From: Microbulbifer aggregans
Lineage (GTDB): Bacteria > Pseudomonadota > Gammaproteobacteria > Pseudomonadales > Cellvibrionaceae
Reading direction: 5' to 3'
Assembly: GCF_020524005.1 (NCBI RefSeq)
Contig: NZ_JAIVKK010000004.1
Location: forward strand, 1-64,000
Length of the DNA stretch: 64,000 nucleotides
Shown in pieces: positions 52,673 through 62,508 of this stretch. The position numbers were made by a program, and so were the translations under genes. The notes below the pieces were generated by a model, which saw only the letters and a program-made list of their open reading frames with translations, had not been told where the DNA came from and ran no database searches. Each line of letters begins with the position of its first letter. Position 1 is the first letter of the stretch.

Positions 52673-52942
52673 TCAGTGTTTGCTCGCATCCGGCGGCTGT
52701 ATAATTTTCACAGCAGTTTCTTCCACTTCCCTGTCATCAGTCTGGTTTACACGGGTATCCAGTTCCCGCGGGTTTGCCTGCAGTCGAATTTCATCCTTGA
52801 ATCCACAGGCAACGCATTCGCGATAATTCTTATCGCCGAGCTTGTAATTGACGATGCGATCCATTTCGCTGCAGCGAGGACACACCGCGCCGGCGATAAA
52901 CCGGCGCTTTAGCGGTTTAAGGGATTCATTCTGGTCGGTCAT
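52673..52942 (-). CDS. yheV: YheV-family zinc-ribbon protein
   Basis: The 89-residue protein starts with the YheV signature KRRFIAGAVCPRCSEMD. It has two CxxC pairs (CPRC and CVAC) around residues 21-46 that should bind one zinc ion, followed by an acidic tail. Its function is unknown. AGAGG lies nine nt before the ATG. It directly follows prlC, an association common in gammaproteobacteria. Confidence 0.85.
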   Translation of the reverse strand: MTDQNESLKPLKRRFIAGAVCPRCSEMDRIVNYKLGDKNYRECVACGFKDEIRLQANPRELDTRVNQTDDREVEETAVKIIQPPDASKH

Positions 52943-52967
52943 TGATTGTTACCTCTTTCAATTCCGA

Positions 52968-55016
52968 TTATTCAATACCGGAGTGGCGCAGCAGCGCATC
53001 TATTTTAGGGCCACGGCCACGGAATTCTGTGAACAGGTCTTGAGCGTCGCGACTCCCCCCCTGCTCCAGCACAGTGTGCAAGAATTTCTGGCCCGTTGTC
53101 GGGTCGAAAATGCCGTTTTCCTCAAACAGGGAAAAGGCATCGGCTGAAAGCACTTCCGCCCACTTGTAGCTGTAATATCCCGCGGCATAGCCACCGGCAA
53201 AAATATGGCTGAAGCTGTTCTGGAAACGGTTTTCTGGTGATACAGGCACCACGGAGACCTTTTCCCGCACATCATTGATCAGACGCTGTATTTCCAGGCT
53301 ATTGGCACCCTCTGGTCGAGAGTGCAACAGGAAGTCGAACAAGGCAAACTCCAGCTGGCGCACAGTGAACATCGCGGACTGGAAATTCTTCGCCGCGAGC
53401 ATTTTATCCAGCAGCGCCTGCGGTAATGGCTCACCAGTCTCGTAATGGCCGGCAATCAGTGCCAGCGCTTCGGGTTCCCAGCACCAGTTTTCAAGAAACT
53501 GGCTTGGCAACTCCACCGCATCCCAGGCAACGCCATTGATTCCAGAAACCGCAGCCACGTCCACCTGGGTAAGCATATGATGCAACCCATGACCGAACTC
53601 GTGAAACAGGGTGGTGACTTCGTAATGAGTCAGAAGCGCCGGAGCGTCCTTAGAAGGTGAAGAAAAATTGCAGACCAGATAGGCGATCGGCAACTGCAGG
53701 CCAGCGACACTCTGGCGTCTTACCCGCGCGTCGTCCATCCAGGCACCACCACGCTTGTTTTCCCGTGCATACGGATCCAGGTAGAAGCCAGCAATCGGTT
53801 CGTTACCGCGCTTTAACCAGTAAAACTGTACATCCGGATGGTAAGTAGCGACGGAGTCATCGGCCTGAGCGGTTACGCCAAACAGTTTTTCCGCTACCGC
53901 AAACAGCCCCTGCAAAACTTTCGGATAAGGGAAATAGGGACGCAGTTCTTCCTGACTGACGGCGTAGCGGGTTTGCTTCAGCTTTTCCGCGGCCCAGGCT
54001 ATATCCCACGGCTGCAACTGCTCAATGCCAAGCTCTGCCACGGCAAACGCCTGTAACTCTGCAAACTCCTTGACCGCAGCCGGTCTCGCCCGCTTGGCCA
54101 GATCCCACAGAAAAGCCTCAACTTCCGCGGGATCCTGGGCCATCTTGCTGGCCAGGGAGCGCTCGGCGTAATTCTTCATACCCAGAAGATGTGCCTGCTC
54201 GGCGCGCAGGGCGAGTATTTCCGCCATCACATCGGCATTGTCGAATTCACCCCGGTTAGGGCCCACATCAGAAGCCCGGGTGATATAAGCGGTCGAAACC
54301 TTGTGGCGCAGGTCGCGGTTGTCCGCGTGCGTCATAACCGCGAGAAAGCACGGGCCGTCGAGGGTCAGTAACCAGCCCTTCAACCCTTTGGATTCGGCGA
54401 GCGCCTGAGCTGTGGCCAGTGCAGTCTGCGGGATGCCGGCCAGCTCGGATTCGTCTTCAGTATTCAGGGTCCAGGCGTTGGTCGCGTCGAGTACGTTGTT
54501 GGCAAATTTGCTTTTCAGCTCCGCCAGCCGCTTGCTGATAGTGGCAAAACGCTCCCGAGCGGCGCCTTCCAGGCTCACGCCACCGAGGTGCATGTCGCGC
54601 AATCCATGGCGCACAGCCTGTTGGCGGGCCTGCGGCCAGGCGGCGAAATCGGGTGCTTTGGCCAGCGTGCGATATACGGCGTAAAGGTCGGGATCCTGCC
54701 CTACTTCGGTCCAGTATTCAGTCACCCTCGCCAGACAGGCTTCATAGGGTGCACGCCAATCACCACTCAGGACGCTGTTCAGATGGGAAACCGGGTTGAA
54801 GGCCTTCCCCAACTGGTCCTGAGCTTCCTCCAGTGGCGCCAGAGTATTTTCCCATGTCGGCTTTTCCCCGGCATTTTCCAAGCCCTTTCGCAGCTGTTCG
54901 CGACATTTGTCGATAAGTTCAACAATCGCAGGCTCCGCAAATTGCGGTTGGATCCGATCAAAAGGCGGCAGCACGGGGGACTCCAACAGCGGGTTGGACC
55001 ACAGCGTTTCAGACAT
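52968..55016 (-). CDS. prlC: oligopeptidase A
   Basis: This cytoplasmic zinc M3 metallopeptidase degrades signal peptides and other short peptides. The 682-residue protein starts MSETLWSNPLLESPVLPPFD, has the zinc site TTLFHEFGHGLHHML near residue 460 and the closing GGYAAGYYSYKWAEVLSADA near 620. AAGGA precedes ATG 55016 by six nt; upstream in-frame starts (to 55094) are not needed. Confidence 0.95.
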   Translation of the reverse strand: MSETLWSNPLLESPVLPPFDRIQPQFAEPAIVELIDKCREQLRKGLENAGEKPTWENTLAPLEEAQDQLGKAFNPVSHLNSVLSGDWRAPYEACLARVTEYWTEVGQDPDLYAVYRTLAKAPDFAAWPQARQQAVRHGLRDMHLGGVSLEGAARERFATISKRLAELKSKFANNVLDATNAWTLNTEDESELAGIPQTALATAQALAESKGLKGWLLTLDGPCFLAVMTHADNRDLRHKVSTAYITRASDVGPNRGEFDNADVMAEILALRAEQAHLLGMKNYAERSLASKMAQDPAEVEAFLWDLAKRARPAAVKEFAELQAFAVAELGIEQLQPWDIAWAAEKLKQTRYAVSQEELRPYFPYPKVLQGLFAVAEKLFGVTAQADDSVATYHPDVQFYWLKRGNEPIAGFYLDPYARENKRGGAWMDDARVRRQSVAGLQLPIAYLVCNFSSPSKDAPALLTHYEVTTLFHEFGHGLHHMLTQVDVAAVSGINGVAWDAVELPSQFLENWCWEPEALALIAGHYETGEPLPQALLDKMLAAKNFQSAMFTVRQLEFALFDFLLHSRPEGANSLEIQRLINDVREKVSVVPVSPENRFQNSFSHIFAGGYAAGYYSYKWAEVLSADAFSLFEENGIFDPTTGQKFLHTVLEQGGSRDAQDLFTEFRGRGPKIDALLRHSGIE

Positions 55017-55135
55017 GGGCATTCCTTGTCGATAAGCGAATTCAAAAACAAGCACACCCCGAGCGGCCCAAGAGACGCCGGACGGGGTTAACATATGCGC
55101 TGTATTCTAGTGGATTGCCATTCCGGAGGTCAGCT

Positions 55136-55702
55136 TTGTCCACCAACGTTCCCACCGAAACCCCCAATGCCAACCTGCGCGAACATCGCGGCAGCGCGCC
55201 GAAACTCGGTGCCCGCGTGTTTATCGACCCGATGAGCACGGTGATTGGCGATGTAGAACTGGGAGACGATTGCTCTGTCTGGCCCATGGCGGTGATCCGC
55301 GGCGATATGCATCGGGTGCGTATCGGTGCCCGCACCAGCGTGCAAGATGGTTCAGTACTGCATATCACCCACGCCAGTGCATTTAATGAAGGCGGCTGGC
55401 CACTCACCATCGGCGAAGATGTAACCATTGGCCACAAGGCCTGCCTGCATGGCTGCACTGTGGGCAGCCGGGTGCTGATCGGCATCGGCGCCATCGTCCT
55501 CGATGGCGCCGTGATTGAAGACGAGGTGGTTCTCGCTGCCGGTGCTTTAGTACCACCAGGGAAGCGACTTGAAAGTGGCTATTTGTACGTGGGTTCTCCA
55601 GCCAAGCAGGCGCGACCACTGTCGGAAAAAGAGCGCAAGTTTTTTACCTACACCGCGGGAAATTACGTAAAGCTCAAGGATGAATACCTCACGCACAATT
55701 GA
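55136..55702 (+). CDS. gamma-carbonic-anhydrase-like hexapeptide protein
   Basis: This left-handed beta-helix protein of about 188 residues belongs to the YrdA/PaaY family. Hexapeptide repeats run through VFIDPMSTVIGDVELGDDCS, and the metal histidines lie in VLHITHAS, VTIGHKACLHGC and nearby. Carbonic anhydrase or a related hydrolase activity is possible but unproven for this group. The start is probably TTG 55136, because GGAGG lies six nt ahead of it; the open frame begins at 55115. It is divergent from prlC. Confidence 0.85.
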   Translation: MSTNVPTETPNANLREHRGSAPKLGARVFIDPMSTVIGDVELGDDCSVWPMAVIRGDMHRVRIGARTSVQDGSVLHITHASAFNEGGWPLTIGEDVTIGHKACLHGCTVGSRVLIGIGAIVLDGAVIEDEVVLAAGALVPPGKRLESGYLYVGSPAKQARPLSEKERKFFTYTAGNYVKLKDEYLTHN

Positions 55703-55758
55703 GGCGCAAAAAGCCCCCGCACGCCCTTAAATGCAGCACAAAAAATCTTGGCGAAAGG

Positions 55759-55792
55759 CCCGTTTCAATCACCATTGAAGCGGGCTTTTTTG
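55759..55792 (+). terminator. rho-independent terminator of the carbonic-anhydrase-like gene
   Basis: A 12-bp arm pair GCCCGTTTCAAT/ATTGAAGCGGGC has one unpaired or wobble position and a CACC loop, and is followed by six T. It lies 57 bp after the stop. Confidence 0.9.
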
Positions 55793-55908
55793 CTAAAATT
55801 TCTCCCCGCGTTTAGTGCTGAACTCACCCCGCCTCACCTACTGGAACCGGGTGGCAGAAACCCGTTTTTTGCAGCACGATTACCCTGTCAGTTATCGGTT
55901 ACTGCGTT

Positions 55909-56748
55909 ATGAGTGTCGCTTCAGATCTCACCCACTGGCACCAGTGTGTGGCCAACCTGCTCGAGTGCGAGTCAAACTCACAGCGCATCTATGAACTGTT
56001 ACGCGGTGCGGAAGCCCTGGTACATGGCAACAGCAGCATGGCCATTCTTTACCCGGTAGACAGTGCGCCGGAAATTACCCACCACCGGCTACTCGCCAAT
56101 GAGCAGTTGAGTACACAGGTGGACCGTTATGTGGAAGGCGCCTACCTGTTTGATCCCTTCTACCGCGCTGCAGTGGACGAAAAATGGGAAGGGTTTTATC
56201 TGCTGCGTGAAGTCGCGCCCGATGCATTCAGCCAGACGGAATATTTTCGCAGGTATTACCGTGAGGCCAACCTCGGAGACGAAGCCTGTTATCTGGTGCG
56301 CGGGGAAGACGGTATTATTGCGAGCCTTTCCATTGGGCGCGCGTCGGACCTTGGAGGCGGAAAATTTTCGGCTCAGGAGATAGCGTTTTTAAAATCTATT
56401 TTACCTCTGGTGCAAAACGTTCTTCGTCAGTGGATTCGGAACTACAGTAGCGCCGGACGCCAACCGGAATCTTTTGGAAAGCGTCTGGAGAATGCCCTCG
56501 AACACTTCGGTAGTTCACTGCTTACCAACCGCGAGTGCGAAGTGCTGCATATGACAATGCGCGGCCACTCGATCAAGTCGATGGCGGAAAAGCTCGACGC
56601 CAGCGTGGACACGATCAAAACGCACCGAAAACACATTTATTCCAAGCTGGATGTCACTTCGCAATCGGAATTGTTTTACCTGTTTATCAGTGCCCTGCGC
56701 CACCACACGGGGACCGACCCGGACCCCCTTACCAGTCTGGAAAAATAG
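55909..56748 (+). CDS. LuxR-family transcriptional regulator
   Basis: The 279-residue protein has an N-terminal sensory region of unclear fold (GAF/autoinducer-like in length; EACYLVRGEDGIIASLSIGR near residue 125). The C-terminal LuxR helix-turn-helix reads LLTNRECEVLHMTMRGHSIK and ASVDTIKTHRKHIYSKL near residues 204-245. Classic acyl-homoserine-lactone pocket residues are not evident. It converges with the amine-catabolic genes and is a good candidate for their regulator. No clear Shine-Dalgarno is present. Confidence 0.8.
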   Translation: MSVASDLTHWHQCVANLLECESNSQRIYELLRGAEALVHGNSSMAILYPVDSAPEITHHRLLANEQLSTQVDRYVEGAYLFDPFYRAAVDEKWEGFYLLREVAPDAFSQTEYFRRYYREANLGDEACYLVRGEDGIIASLSIGRASDLGGGKFSAQEIAFLKSILPLVQNVLRQWIRNYSSAGRQPESFGKRLENALEHFGSSLLTNRECEVLHMTMRGHSIKSMAEKLDASVDTIKTHRKHIYSKLDVTSQSELFYLFISALRHHTGTDPDPLTSLEK

Positions 56749-56761
56749 TCTTCCACGCTTC

Positions 56762-56817
56762 AAAAAATCCCGCGCAATATCACCATGGCAAACACGATGC
56801 CGGTGGCAGTGCGCGGG
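56762..56817 (-). terminator. terminator of the amine catabolic operon
   Basis: Outer arms CCCGCGCA (56769-56776) and TGCGCGGG (56810-56817) enclose inner pairs CACC/GGTG and GGCA/TGCC. On the minus strand six T follow directly. It lies about 60 bp beyond the FAD oxidoreductase stop. Confidence 0.75.
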
Positions 56818-56878
56818 CGAAGCTCCACAAGTTTGGAATCAGGAAAACATCACCATTCAATAACAAATCTTTTATGTA

Positions 56879-58294
56879 TTACTTTTGGGTGATCGGGAAC
56901 CCCATTTTCTCCACCATGCGCACCCACGGAATCCGCCAGCCGCGCTTTTCATCCAGGGTGTCCAGTGCGTACATAGTGATCTTCGCCCCAATCCAGCGGA
57001 AAGGTTCCGGCGGAATATACGCCGGCTGCGAACAGGCAAAATTCAGCGATCGCTCGGGGACTTTTTTGTCGTCCAGAATTGCCAGGCCGACTCGCGCACC
57101 GAAACGTGTAGCCGTTACACCGAAACCGGAATAGCCCCCCGCGTACAACATCCGGCCGCCATGATAGTGCTGGTAGTGCACCGCCATGCGCGTGGTCAGC
57201 GCGATGGGGCCACTCCACGCATGACTGAATTGAATGCCGCGCAGAGACGGAAAGGTGCGATAAAAATTATCGATCAGGCGCACATAGGGTTCCGGCGCCT
57301 TATCGTCTTCCGGGTCGGTGTTGTTACCGAAAAAGTAATCCAGGCGGCCACCGAACAGGATGCGGTTATCCGCGGTCAGGCGCATGTAGTTCAACTGGGT
57401 ACGGGTATCGTAAATGCCCTGACGGTTTTGCCAGCCAATAGTCGCGAGCTGCTCTTCACTCAGCGGCTCGGTCACCACGATACGGTCTCGAATCGCCGCG
57501 ACCCGGTTGCGGATTTTCTTGTTGCCGGAAGCGAAGGCGTTGGTCGCGAGTAAAACCCTGTTCGCCTGCACACGCCCTTTCGGCGTTTTCACCAGCACGC
57601 CTTTTCTGTTTTTGGCATTGCTGACCATGGGTGTGTTTTCGTAAATCTTCACGCCCAGTTCCATCGCCACCTGCTTCAGCCCCCAGGCGAGTTTCGCCGG
57701 GTGTACGGTGCCGCTGCGTTTTTTCGACCAGAGGCCGCCGTTGAACAGCGGCGACTTCACTTCCTGCTGAACCGCATTTTTGTCCAGCAGGTGCGCGTCG
57801 TGGCCATAGTGACGGTACAGCGCGTATTCCTTTTCGATATCCTCGATACCGTCGTCACCCACCGCGACGGTCAGTTCACCGCCCCACTCCAGATCGCACT
57901 CGATGCCGTAGCGCTCGATGGTCTCGCGGAAGCCGTCCAGGTTTTCCTTACCCAGCTGCTCCAGCGTATCCATATCTTCGGGAAACAGGCGCTGTGCGTT
58001 GGCCAGTCCGTGCATCACCGAGGTGGACAGGATTGCCGCGGGGCGTCCGGACGCGCCGATGGCGATGCTGTTGGCTTCGATCAGCACAACGTCGCGCTCG
58101 GGATTCGCTTCCTTGGCCTGCACTGCGGCCCACAGGCCGGTGAAACCGCCACCGACAATCAGCAGGTCGCATTCCAGCGGGCGCTGCAGCGCAGGCTCAT
58201 CCCGCGGGCGCTGCGGCGCATCCAGCCAGTAGGGAAAGAAGGTTGTTTTTTGTAGTGCTGCCAGGGCATCGGCCCTGGTTTGTTGGTCACACAT
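56879..58294 (-). CDS. PuuB/OrdL-family FAD-dependent amine oxidoreductase
   Basis: The 471-residue DAO-fold enzyme has the dinucleotide-binding DLLIVGGGFTGLWAAVQAKE near residue 44, a flavin-handling ASGRPAAILSTSVMHG near 80 and the closing YAGGYSGFGVTATRFGARVG near 395. The family includes gamma-glutamylputrescine oxidase, which oxidises a secondary or primary amine to an aldehyde. An aldehyde dehydrogenase is encoded in the same cluster, matching a two-step amine-to-acid route. No gamma-glutamyl ligase is in the window, so the substrate is open. AGAGG lies five nt before the ATG. Confidence 0.85.
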   Translation of the reverse strand: MCDQQTRADALAALQKTTFFPYWLDAPQRPRDEPALQRPLECDLLIVGGGFTGLWAAVQAKEANPERDVVLIEANSIAIGASGRPAAILSTSVMHGLANAQRLFPEDMDTLEQLGKENLDGFRETIERYGIECDLEWGGELTVAVGDDGIEDIEKEYALYRHYGHDAHLLDKNAVQQEVKSPLFNGGLWSKKRSGTVHPAKLAWGLKQVAMELGVKIYENTPMVSNAKNRKGVLVKTPKGRVQANRVLLATNAFASGNKKIRNRVAAIRDRIVVTEPLSEEQLATIGWQNRQGIYDTRTQLNYMRLTADNRILFGGRLDYFFGNNTDPEDDKAPEPYVRLIDNFYRTFPSLRGIQFSHAWSGPIALTTRMAVHYQHYHGGRMLYAGGYSGFGVTATRFGARVGLAILDDKKVPERSLNFACSQPAYIPPEPFRWIGAKITMYALDTLDEKRGWRIPWVRMVEKMGFPITQK

Positions 58295-58332
58295 GATTAC
58301 CTCTTCATCATCGCGTTATCGCCGGCGCGTAA

Positions 58333-60660
58333 TTAGAAAATGTTGTAGCGAACCGATACCCCGAAGGTGGTCGGCGCCTGGCGATAGTAGGAACGGCCAG
58401 CAAAGCTGGAGAAGGCATAGGTCTCCGCGCTGCTGTCCTCAATATTTTTGATCCAGCCACTGACTTCCCAGCGCTCGCTGGCATCACTCAGCGACGCTTC
58501 CGCGTCCCAGGAATGCACCGGGCCCGACAGGGCGTTGTCATCCGCCAGCTGTGCGGTCATTTCGTCGCTGTAGGTGTAGCTGGTCTGTAGACGCAGGTTG
58601 TAGTCCGCGAGCGGCAGGTCGTAGGCCACCAGGCTGTTGTAGCTCCACTCGGGTGCCTGCGACAGCGACGCGCCAGCGGGCAGTGGTGCGGCCAGGGCAT
58701 CCACGAACAGCTGGCTTACCCCGTCGGCGTTGTCGTTCAGCGATGGGTCTGCGGCAATGCCGCGCATGTCTGCGGTGGTCGGCGCCCTGGTGACTTCACT
58801 ATCCAGATATGCCACACCGGCCATCACGGTCAGGTTGTCGATGGGCAGCCAGTGCAGATCCAGTTCGAAGCCGTTGGTTTTGGATTCCGGTACGTTGACC
58901 AGTGTGGTATCCGCCACCGGGAATTCCAGGAAGTTACTGAAGTCGTCGACGATGATGGTCACCAGCGACTGGCGATCGGTGTAGTCGAGGCTGAACAGGG
59001 CGCCGTTCAACTGCAGCGAGGCATCGAAAAGGGTCGCCTTGAAGCCCGCTTCAAAAGACAGGACCTTTTCCGGCTCCACATAGGCCCAGCTGGCGTCGTC
59101 GAGAATTGCCGCGCCGTAGTAGGCGCCGGCCTTGTAGCTGTTGGCCACATTGGCGTACAGCAGCAAGTCGTCGTGCAGCTGCCAGTCGAGACCCAGCTTG
59201 CCGGTCACTGCGTTTTCGCTGCTGCTGTCGTTCAGTTCGGCAATGGTGTCGTTGAACGAATAGATATCGTCGTGATTGGTGGAGAGTCCGTCGAAGGTGC
59301 GGTCATCGGCGCTGTAGCGGATGCCGGCGATCAGGTTCAGGGAATCGTTGAGCGCCGTTTCGGTGTGCAGGTAGGCACCCCAGGATTTCGTCACCTGCTC
59401 GTATTCCGCGGTGAGCAGATCCCAGCCCTGCACGGAAACATCTGCCGGGTCGAGCACAAAGGTGCTGGCCACGGAATCGGTGACGAAGAAGGAATCGTCG
59501 AACACATCGCGTACCTTCACGGTGTCTTCGGAAACGTTCACACCGGCCACCCAGCTCATCGGGCCTTCCCCGTTGCTGACTAGGCGGAATTCCTGCGACC
59601 ACTGGCTGATGTCGTTGTCCTGGTACAGGTCGAGGATCGCCGCGGCGGAACCCCCGTAGTTATCCACTACCTTGCGGTCGTAGGCATCGAACGCGGTGAT
59701 GGAGACGAAGTCGACGGTCTCGAAGCCGTAGCTCAGATTCAGGGATGCGCCGTGGCCGGATTCGTCGCGACTCACGTTCAGATCACCGACATTGACGACC
59801 GACGCATCGTCGCTGCTGTTGAGCACGTCAAACGAGGGATCGCCAAAGGCATCGCCGAGACCGCTAACCTGCGGGGAAACCGGGGTGGACTTGTCGCTGC
59901 TGAAATACACCTTGGCCAGCGCCTCGCCGTTGCCCGCAAACGGGAACAGGATCTGGCCACGGCCGGCGGTGCGATCGACGCTGCCGAAGGCGCGCCCGGT
60001 CTCGGGGTCTTCCTGCCAGCCGTCGCCTTTGGACGTATTCAGGCTCAGGCGGCCCAGTACTTCGCCACTGATCTCGCCGCTGACCACACCGGTCAATTCG
60101 CGGGAACCGAAATTGCCGACACCGGCATCCACAAACGCTTCGAATTCACTACTAGGTTTGGCACTGATGAAATTGATCGCACCGCCGGTAGTGTTCTTGC
60201 CGTAAAGCGTACCCTGCGGGCCTTTCAGCACTTCCACCCGTTCGATATCGAACAGCTGGCCGCCGAGGAAGGACGGGTTGCTGGCAAACACTTCGTCGGT
60301 GTAGATACCCACACCACTGCTGTTGTTGGGGCTGAAATCGTCGAGGCCGATGCCGCGGATGGCGAATACCGGGGTGCCGCCGGAGGTACTGTTGACCGTG
60401 ACCAGACCCGGGGTGTGCGCACCCAGGTCGACGGCGCTGTCGATGCCCAGGTTCTGCATCATTTCGCCACTGAAGGCATTGGCGGATACACCGATGTCAT
60501 TCACCGACTGTTCGCGCTTCTGCGCGGTCACCGCGACTTCTTCGATCTGGTTGGCGAGGGCGCTCTGGGTTACCCCCAGGGCGGACAAAAACGCACCGGT
60601 AATGGCAACGGCGAGCGAGTTTTTAGCGAAGCGCCGGCTGGCGCGGCTGGGTAAATCCAT
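58333..60660 (-). CDS. TonB-dependent outer-membrane receptor
   Basis: The 775-residue energy-coupled receptor has a signal peptide ending SALAN, a TonB box region EEVAVTAQKRE near residue 40, a plug domain (VFAIRGIGLDDFSPNNSSGV; VEVLKGPQGTLYGKNTTGGA near residue 146) and a 22-strand-type barrel ending TFGVSVRYNIF with the terminal phenylalanine. It lacks an STN signalling domain. Embedded between an APC permease and an amine oxidoreductase, it likely imports the substrate of that pathway rather than iron. GGAG lies six nt before the ATG. Confidence 0.93.
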   Translation of the reverse strand: MDLPSRASRRFAKNSLAVAITGAFLSALGVTQSALANQIEEVAVTAQKREQSVNDIGVSANAFSGEMMQNLGIDSAVDLGAHTPGLVTVNSTSGGTPVFAIRGIGLDDFSPNNSSGVGIYTDEVFASNPSFLGGQLFDIERVEVLKGPQGTLYGKNTTGGAINFISAKPSSEFEAFVDAGVGNFGSRELTGVVSGEISGEVLGRLSLNTSKGDGWQEDPETGRAFGSVDRTAGRGQILFPFAGNGEALAKVYFSSDKSTPVSPQVSGLGDAFGDPSFDVLNSSDDASVVNVGDLNVSRDESGHGASLNLSYGFETVDFVSITAFDAYDRKVVDNYGGSAAAILDLYQDNDISQWSQEFRLVSNGEGPMSWVAGVNVSEDTVKVRDVFDDSFFVTDSVASTFVLDPADVSVQGWDLLTAEYEQVTKSWGAYLHTETALNDSLNLIAGIRYSADDRTFDGLSTNHDDIYSFNDTIAELNDSSSENAVTGKLGLDWQLHDDLLLYANVANSYKAGAYYGAAILDDASWAYVEPEKVLSFEAGFKATLFDASLQLNGALFSLDYTDRQSLVTIIVDDFSNFLEFPVADTTLVNVPESKTNGFELDLHWLPIDNLTVMAGVAYLDSEVTRAPTTADMRGIAADPSLNDNADGVSQLFVDALAAPLPAGASLSQAPEWSYNSLVAYDLPLADYNLRLQTSYTYSDEMTAQLADDNALSGPVHSWDAEASLSDASERWEVSGWIKNIEDSSAETYAFSSFAGRSYYRQAPTTFGVSVRYNIF

Positions 60661-60789
60661 GACGAGCTCCCTGTGGTTCTTTTATCTGTCTTATCGTGAG
60701 GGAGACTATAAAAACCGAACAAGAATTCAGGTATCACCCCAACGGGTGAGGAAACCGAATTTTTGTTCAGCTTTAAATACAAACACGAA

Positions 60790-60808
60790 AACCCGCAGGT
60801 AGCGGGTT
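60790..60808 (-). terminator. hairpin downstream of the permease gene
   Basis: The stem AACCCGC/GCGGGTT with a 5-nt loop is followed on the minus strand by TTTTCGTGTTT. It lies about 220 bp past the permease stop and about 130 bp upstream of the receptor start, so the receptor may have its own promoter in 60661-60789. Confidence 0.5.
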
Positions 60809-60847
60809 AATTCAGCAATGCTTTTTACCAATGGGGTTTGCTGTGAA

Positions 60848-60973
60848 GGTACCGATCGGGTGTTGCTTTGTGAGACCGTCTGCGGCCAGGACAGCCGCAA
60901 CGGAGCCCCCATGGATGGGTTAAGGGGGGGCGCCTAGCTCGTGTCTCACAAAGCAACACCCGGTAGCGGTACC
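60848..60973. repeat. 126-bp cloverleaf-like inverted repeat element
   Basis: Outer arms 60848-60876 and 60943-60973 match over nearly their whole length, sharing GGTACCG at the ends and a perfect 20-bp core from CGGGTGTTGC to TTTGTGAGAC. The 66-bp centre contains two further hairpins: TGCGGC/GCCGCA (60881-60899) and GCCCCC/GGGGGC (60905-60931). The whole element can fold into a three-arm structure. It may be a small non-autonomous mobile or REP-type element, or an unusual operator/terminator. Confidence 0.8.
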
Positions 60974-61028
60974 GCCTCGATCTATATCGATGGCACTGGT
61001 CTGCTCGAGGGATTTTCCCTTAAAAAAT

Positions 61029-62438
61029 TTATTGCGTGGCTAGGACTCCAGAGGCCTCTTCTGCTCCTTTACTCTCACCATTTTGTTTTTCAGCCCACAG
61101 GATCGCCAGCTCACCCAGCAACAGGGTGACGATGGAACCGATCAGCACCGGCCACTGCACGCCCTCACCGGGGGTGTAGATGAACAGGAAGATACTGCCG
61201 GCGAGAATCGCGACGCAGAAGTAGGTCAGTGCGCGCACAAAACCATCGCCACCGGGCACCCGGAAGGGCCGCGCCCGGGCACCATCGGTGCTGCGCATTT
61301 TCAGGAACGCCAGGAACATGCCCACGTAGGGCAACAGGAAGATTACCCCGCTGAACGCGAACAGCGACCAGAACAGGTCTTCGTTGGAATTCACCAGAAA
61401 CCCGTACAGCACCAGGATCAGCGTGCTCATCACGCCCATCAACACCGCGGCGCCCACCGGCGTATTGCGGCTGCGGCTCTTGATCGCAAAGGCCTGCGGC
61501 AGCTCGCCCTCTTCCGCCGCTTCCGCCGCGGCGCGGTTGCCGCCGATGGCCCAGGTCACGCCGTTGGAGAAGAAGGTGTACAGCGCGGCAATCCCCAGTG
61601 CCATCACCAGTGCATTGCCAAACGGCAGCTGTGCGAAGAACAGACGCAGGGTGTCGACCAGGCCCTCGACCAGATCGATTTCCCCCGCCGGGATGGCCGC
61701 CAGTATCGCGGCGGTGCCGAGGGTGTACAGGGCGAGAATGATGGCACCGGACACCAGAATGGAACGGGGAACGTCCCTCTGCGGGTTGCGCATTTCGTCG
61801 CTGCTGGAACTGATCAGTTCGAAACCGAGCATGCCGTAGATGATCGCCGGAATGTACTGCAGGCTGTCGCCCAGGTTGGGCTTGATGCTGTCGAAGGTGA
61901 TCGGGTTGGCGAGCCCGTTTTCACCCGCATAGAACACGGCGCCGACGATGATGGCGCCGAAGATGATGATCTTGAAGATGGCGCCGATGTTGGGCACCCA
62001 CTTGCCCACGTTGAGGGTCACCACATTGGCGATAACCGCGACCCAGGTCAGCACAATGCCGAGGCCGATCTGCCCGGCGACCCCCATGTCCGGCCAGAAC
62101 AGCTGTTTTGCCACGCCGGCAAACAGGATGAAGATTGCCGGCATCCAGATCGCCACATTGACCCAGTAGCTCCAGCTGATGCGCGACGCCCAGCGGCCGC
62201 CGAACGCATCCCGCACCCAGGCATAGATGCCGCCTTTTTCCGGGTAAGCGCAACCGAGCTCGGCAGACACCAGGGCAAACGGTACAAAGAAAAACAGGCC
62301 GAGGAACAGCCACCAGAAAATACTGGAGGTGCCGATGGCGGCGGTGGCAGCAAGGGTGTCCACCAGCAGAATGGCGGACACGGTAAACAGGATCATGTCC
62401 CGTTTGCCCAGATTCTTTTTGACGGCTACTTCGGTCAC
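61029..62438 (-). CDS. APC-superfamily amino acid/amine permease
   Basis: The 469-residue inner-membrane transporter has twelve helices. It starts with KRDMILFTVSAILLVDTLAA, has the helix 2-3 region VSAELGCAYPEKGGIYAWVR near residue 58 and the IIYGMLGFELISSSSDEMRN motif near 195, characteristic of the amino acid-polyamine-organocation family. It begins at GTG 62438 with GGGAG seven nt upstream. It lies between aldehyde dehydrogenase and the TonB receptor and would complete uptake across the inner membrane. Confidence 0.9.
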   Translation of the reverse strand: MTEVAVKKNLGKRDMILFTVSAILLVDTLAATAAIGTSSIFWWLFLGLFFFVPFALVSAELGCAYPEKGGIYAWVRDAFGGRWASRISWSYWVNVAIWMPAIFILFAGVAKQLFWPDMGVAGQIGLGIVLTWVAVIANVVTLNVGKWVPNIGAIFKIIIFGAIIVGAVFYAGENGLANPITFDSIKPNLGDSLQYIPAIIYGMLGFELISSSSDEMRNPQRDVPRSILVSGAIILALYTLGTAAILAAIPAGEIDLVEGLVDTLRLFFAQLPFGNALVMALGIAALYTFFSNGVTWAIGGNRAAAEAAEEGELPQAFAIKSRSRNTPVGAAVLMGVMSTLILVLYGFLVNSNEDLFWSLFAFSGVIFLLPYVGMFLAFLKMRSTDGARARPFRVPGGDGFVRALTYFCVAILAGSIFLFIYTPGEGVQWPVLIGSIVTLLLGELAILWAEKQNGESKGAEEASGVLATQ

Positions 62439-62508
62439 GGAGTTTCTCCCGCGTTAATTATTGTATTTCTTAGTTTGTGTTTTTCAGTGTCAGCCGGTGC
62501 TTCGCGGA

